Assembly (NCBI RefSeq): GCF_964022235.1 | Contig: NZ_CAXHZL010000004.1 | Location: forward strand, 62,001 to 126,000 | Direction of reading: 5' to 3' | DNA from: Limimaricola sp964022235 | Lineage (GTDB): Bacteria > Pseudomonadota > Alphaproteobacteria > Rhodobacterales > Rhodobacteraceae | Length of the DNA stretch: 64,000 bases | In this document: piece after piece, positions 63,311-64,000 of the stretch | Layout of the letters: every line of letters starts with the position of its first letter | Position numbering within the stretch: position 1 is the stretch's first letter | Translations under genes and position numbers: made by a program | The notes under the pieces: generated by a model | Database searches by the model: none | Seen by the model: the letters and a program-made list of their open reading frames with translations, nothing else | What the model was told of the DNA's origin: nothing

Positions 63311-64000
63311 GTGAAAAATCAGGCGGTTCCAAGGGAAAAAGCGGCTCCTGAGCCGGGGCGCGACGCGTTGTCCGGCGACCCCCAACCACTTGTGACGCCC
63401 TTTCCCCGCTCCGGCCCATCCTCGGCGCCGCTGTCCGAGCGTTGCACGGCGGCCGCAGCTCGGCTGCGCCGTCCGGCACCTGTCCTGATCGGATCAGAGG
63501 TCGTGACAGCGCTACGAGTGGATTTGCCCGATGCCCCGGCGCGGCAGCGTCGGGCGCTTCTGACCTTTGCGGTCGAGGAACGCCTCGCCATGCCGATCGA
63601 GACGCTGGTAGTGTTGCCGGGCCCATTGTCCGGCGCACCCAAGAGCAGCGCTCTGGCACTGGTGGTCGACCGTGTCGCCCTCGCGACCGTCGAAGCCACC
63701 GCACCGCTGGGGGCGGCGATCCTGCCCGATTTTCTGGCCATTCCGCGCCCCGATGCAGCGGCGGGCGGTCCGAGTTGGGCGGTCTGGCGCGACGGCGCGC
63801 GCTGTGTGGTGCGCGTCTCCGACGGCACCGGTTTCGCGGTGGCGACCGAGATGCTGCCACTTGTCTGGCGGCGGGGCGGCCAGCCGCCAATGACCAGCCT
63901 CGGGGCGGCGCTGCCGTCCAGCCTGACGGCTACCGACCTGTCGCAGACACCGCCGCCGCCGGACCCCGCCGATCTGGCCTTCAGCTTCTCGAGCCGTTCG
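63311..64000 (+). CDS. gspL: Type II secretion protein GspL, N-terminal part (runs off the window)
   Basis: An open frame of 230 codons continuing past the window edge. The peptide contains RRALLTFAVEERLAMPIETL then VLPGPLSGAPKSSALALVVD, resembling the actin-like cytoplasmic domain of GspL, which binds the GspE ATPase. The membrane helix and periplasmic part are beyond the window. I start at GTG 63311 behind an AAAAGG run; another in-frame GTG at 63281 has no ribosome site. The divergent gsp cluster supports the assignment. Confidence 0.75.
   Translation, partial: MKNQAVPREKAAPEPGRDALSGDPQPLVTPFPRSGPSSAPLSERCTAAAARLRRPAPVLIGSEVVTALRVDLPDAPARQRRALLTFAVEERLAMPIETLVVLPGPLSGAPKSSALALVVDRVALATVEATAPLGAAILPDFLAIPRPDAAAGGPSWAVWRDGARCVVRVSDGTGFAVATEMLPLVWRRGGQPPMTSLGAALPSSLTATDLSQTPPPPDPADLAFSFSSRS

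Overview
The window is one contiguous, high-GC stretch of a chromosome from an alphaproteobacterium, almost certainly Rhodobacterales (Roseobacter/Paracoccaceae type). Evidence for this placement is a permuted two-piece tmRNA gene, a lexA promoter carrying the alphaproteobacterial GAAC-N7-GAAC SOS box, a trgA-trgB-cysK tellurite locus of the kind known from Rhodobacter, a DUF4169 micro-gene, an alpha-type SspB, and AcuI. No phage, plasmid, insertion sequence or CRISPR array is recognisable. Most genes are core metabolism packed into operons with 4-nt stop/start overlaps.

Layout. 1-16.4 kb: the gltX start (minus) and comEC (plus), then a long minus-strand block reading trpG-trpD-ung-trpC-moaC-moeA, with lexA last but on its own SOS promoter. 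A divergent polysaccharide deacetylase and a DoxX protein (plus) separate this from a second minus block: aminotransferase, ppiD-trpE, and fabI-gpt. 16.5-26.3 kb: pdxH, a tandem cold-shock protein coupled to a DUF192 protein, tRNA-Pro(UGG), a degenerate relative of B12-dependent ribonucleotide reductase (NrdJ), exoD, nadE, queCDE and a convergent membrane protein. 26.4-39.8 kb (all plus): a caa3-type oxidase module (subunit II with cytochrome c domain, a I+III fusion, a small membrane protein, a CtaG-like factor and a tri-heme cytochrome c), a YnjBCD-like ABC importer, ccdA, and a membrane hydrolase-like gene coupled to a cytochrome P450. 39.8-44.6 kb (minus): fumC followed by three tiny genes, sspB, a DUF1194 protein, ssrA, and an orphan polyamine-type binding protein. 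44.8-57 kb (plus): acuI, a BCCT transporter, an MscS channel, photolyase, a CFA-synthase-like methyltransferase, trgA-trgB-cysK and a large MscK-like channel. 57-64 kb: an AI-2E family permease (minus), tRNA-Ser(GGA), a gene-free 0.7-kb block, and a type II secretion cluster (gspG-H-I-C-D on minus, with gspL running off the end on plus).

The most unusual item is the NrdJ-like protein at 19084-20928. It keeps the N-terminal start and several internal blocks that I recall from alphaproteobacterial NrdJ, but it is about half the usual length, has only four cysteines, and lacks the active-site and C-terminal cysteine pairs. It lies behind a 575-nt region holding several DnaA-box-like words. Other points worth a second look are the split tmRNA (tag ANDNRAPAMALAA) hidden under spurious open frames, ung inserted inside the trp operon, the P450/hydrolase pair, and the fumC micro-gene operon.

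All family assignments come from reading translated sequence and remembered family features; no searches were run.
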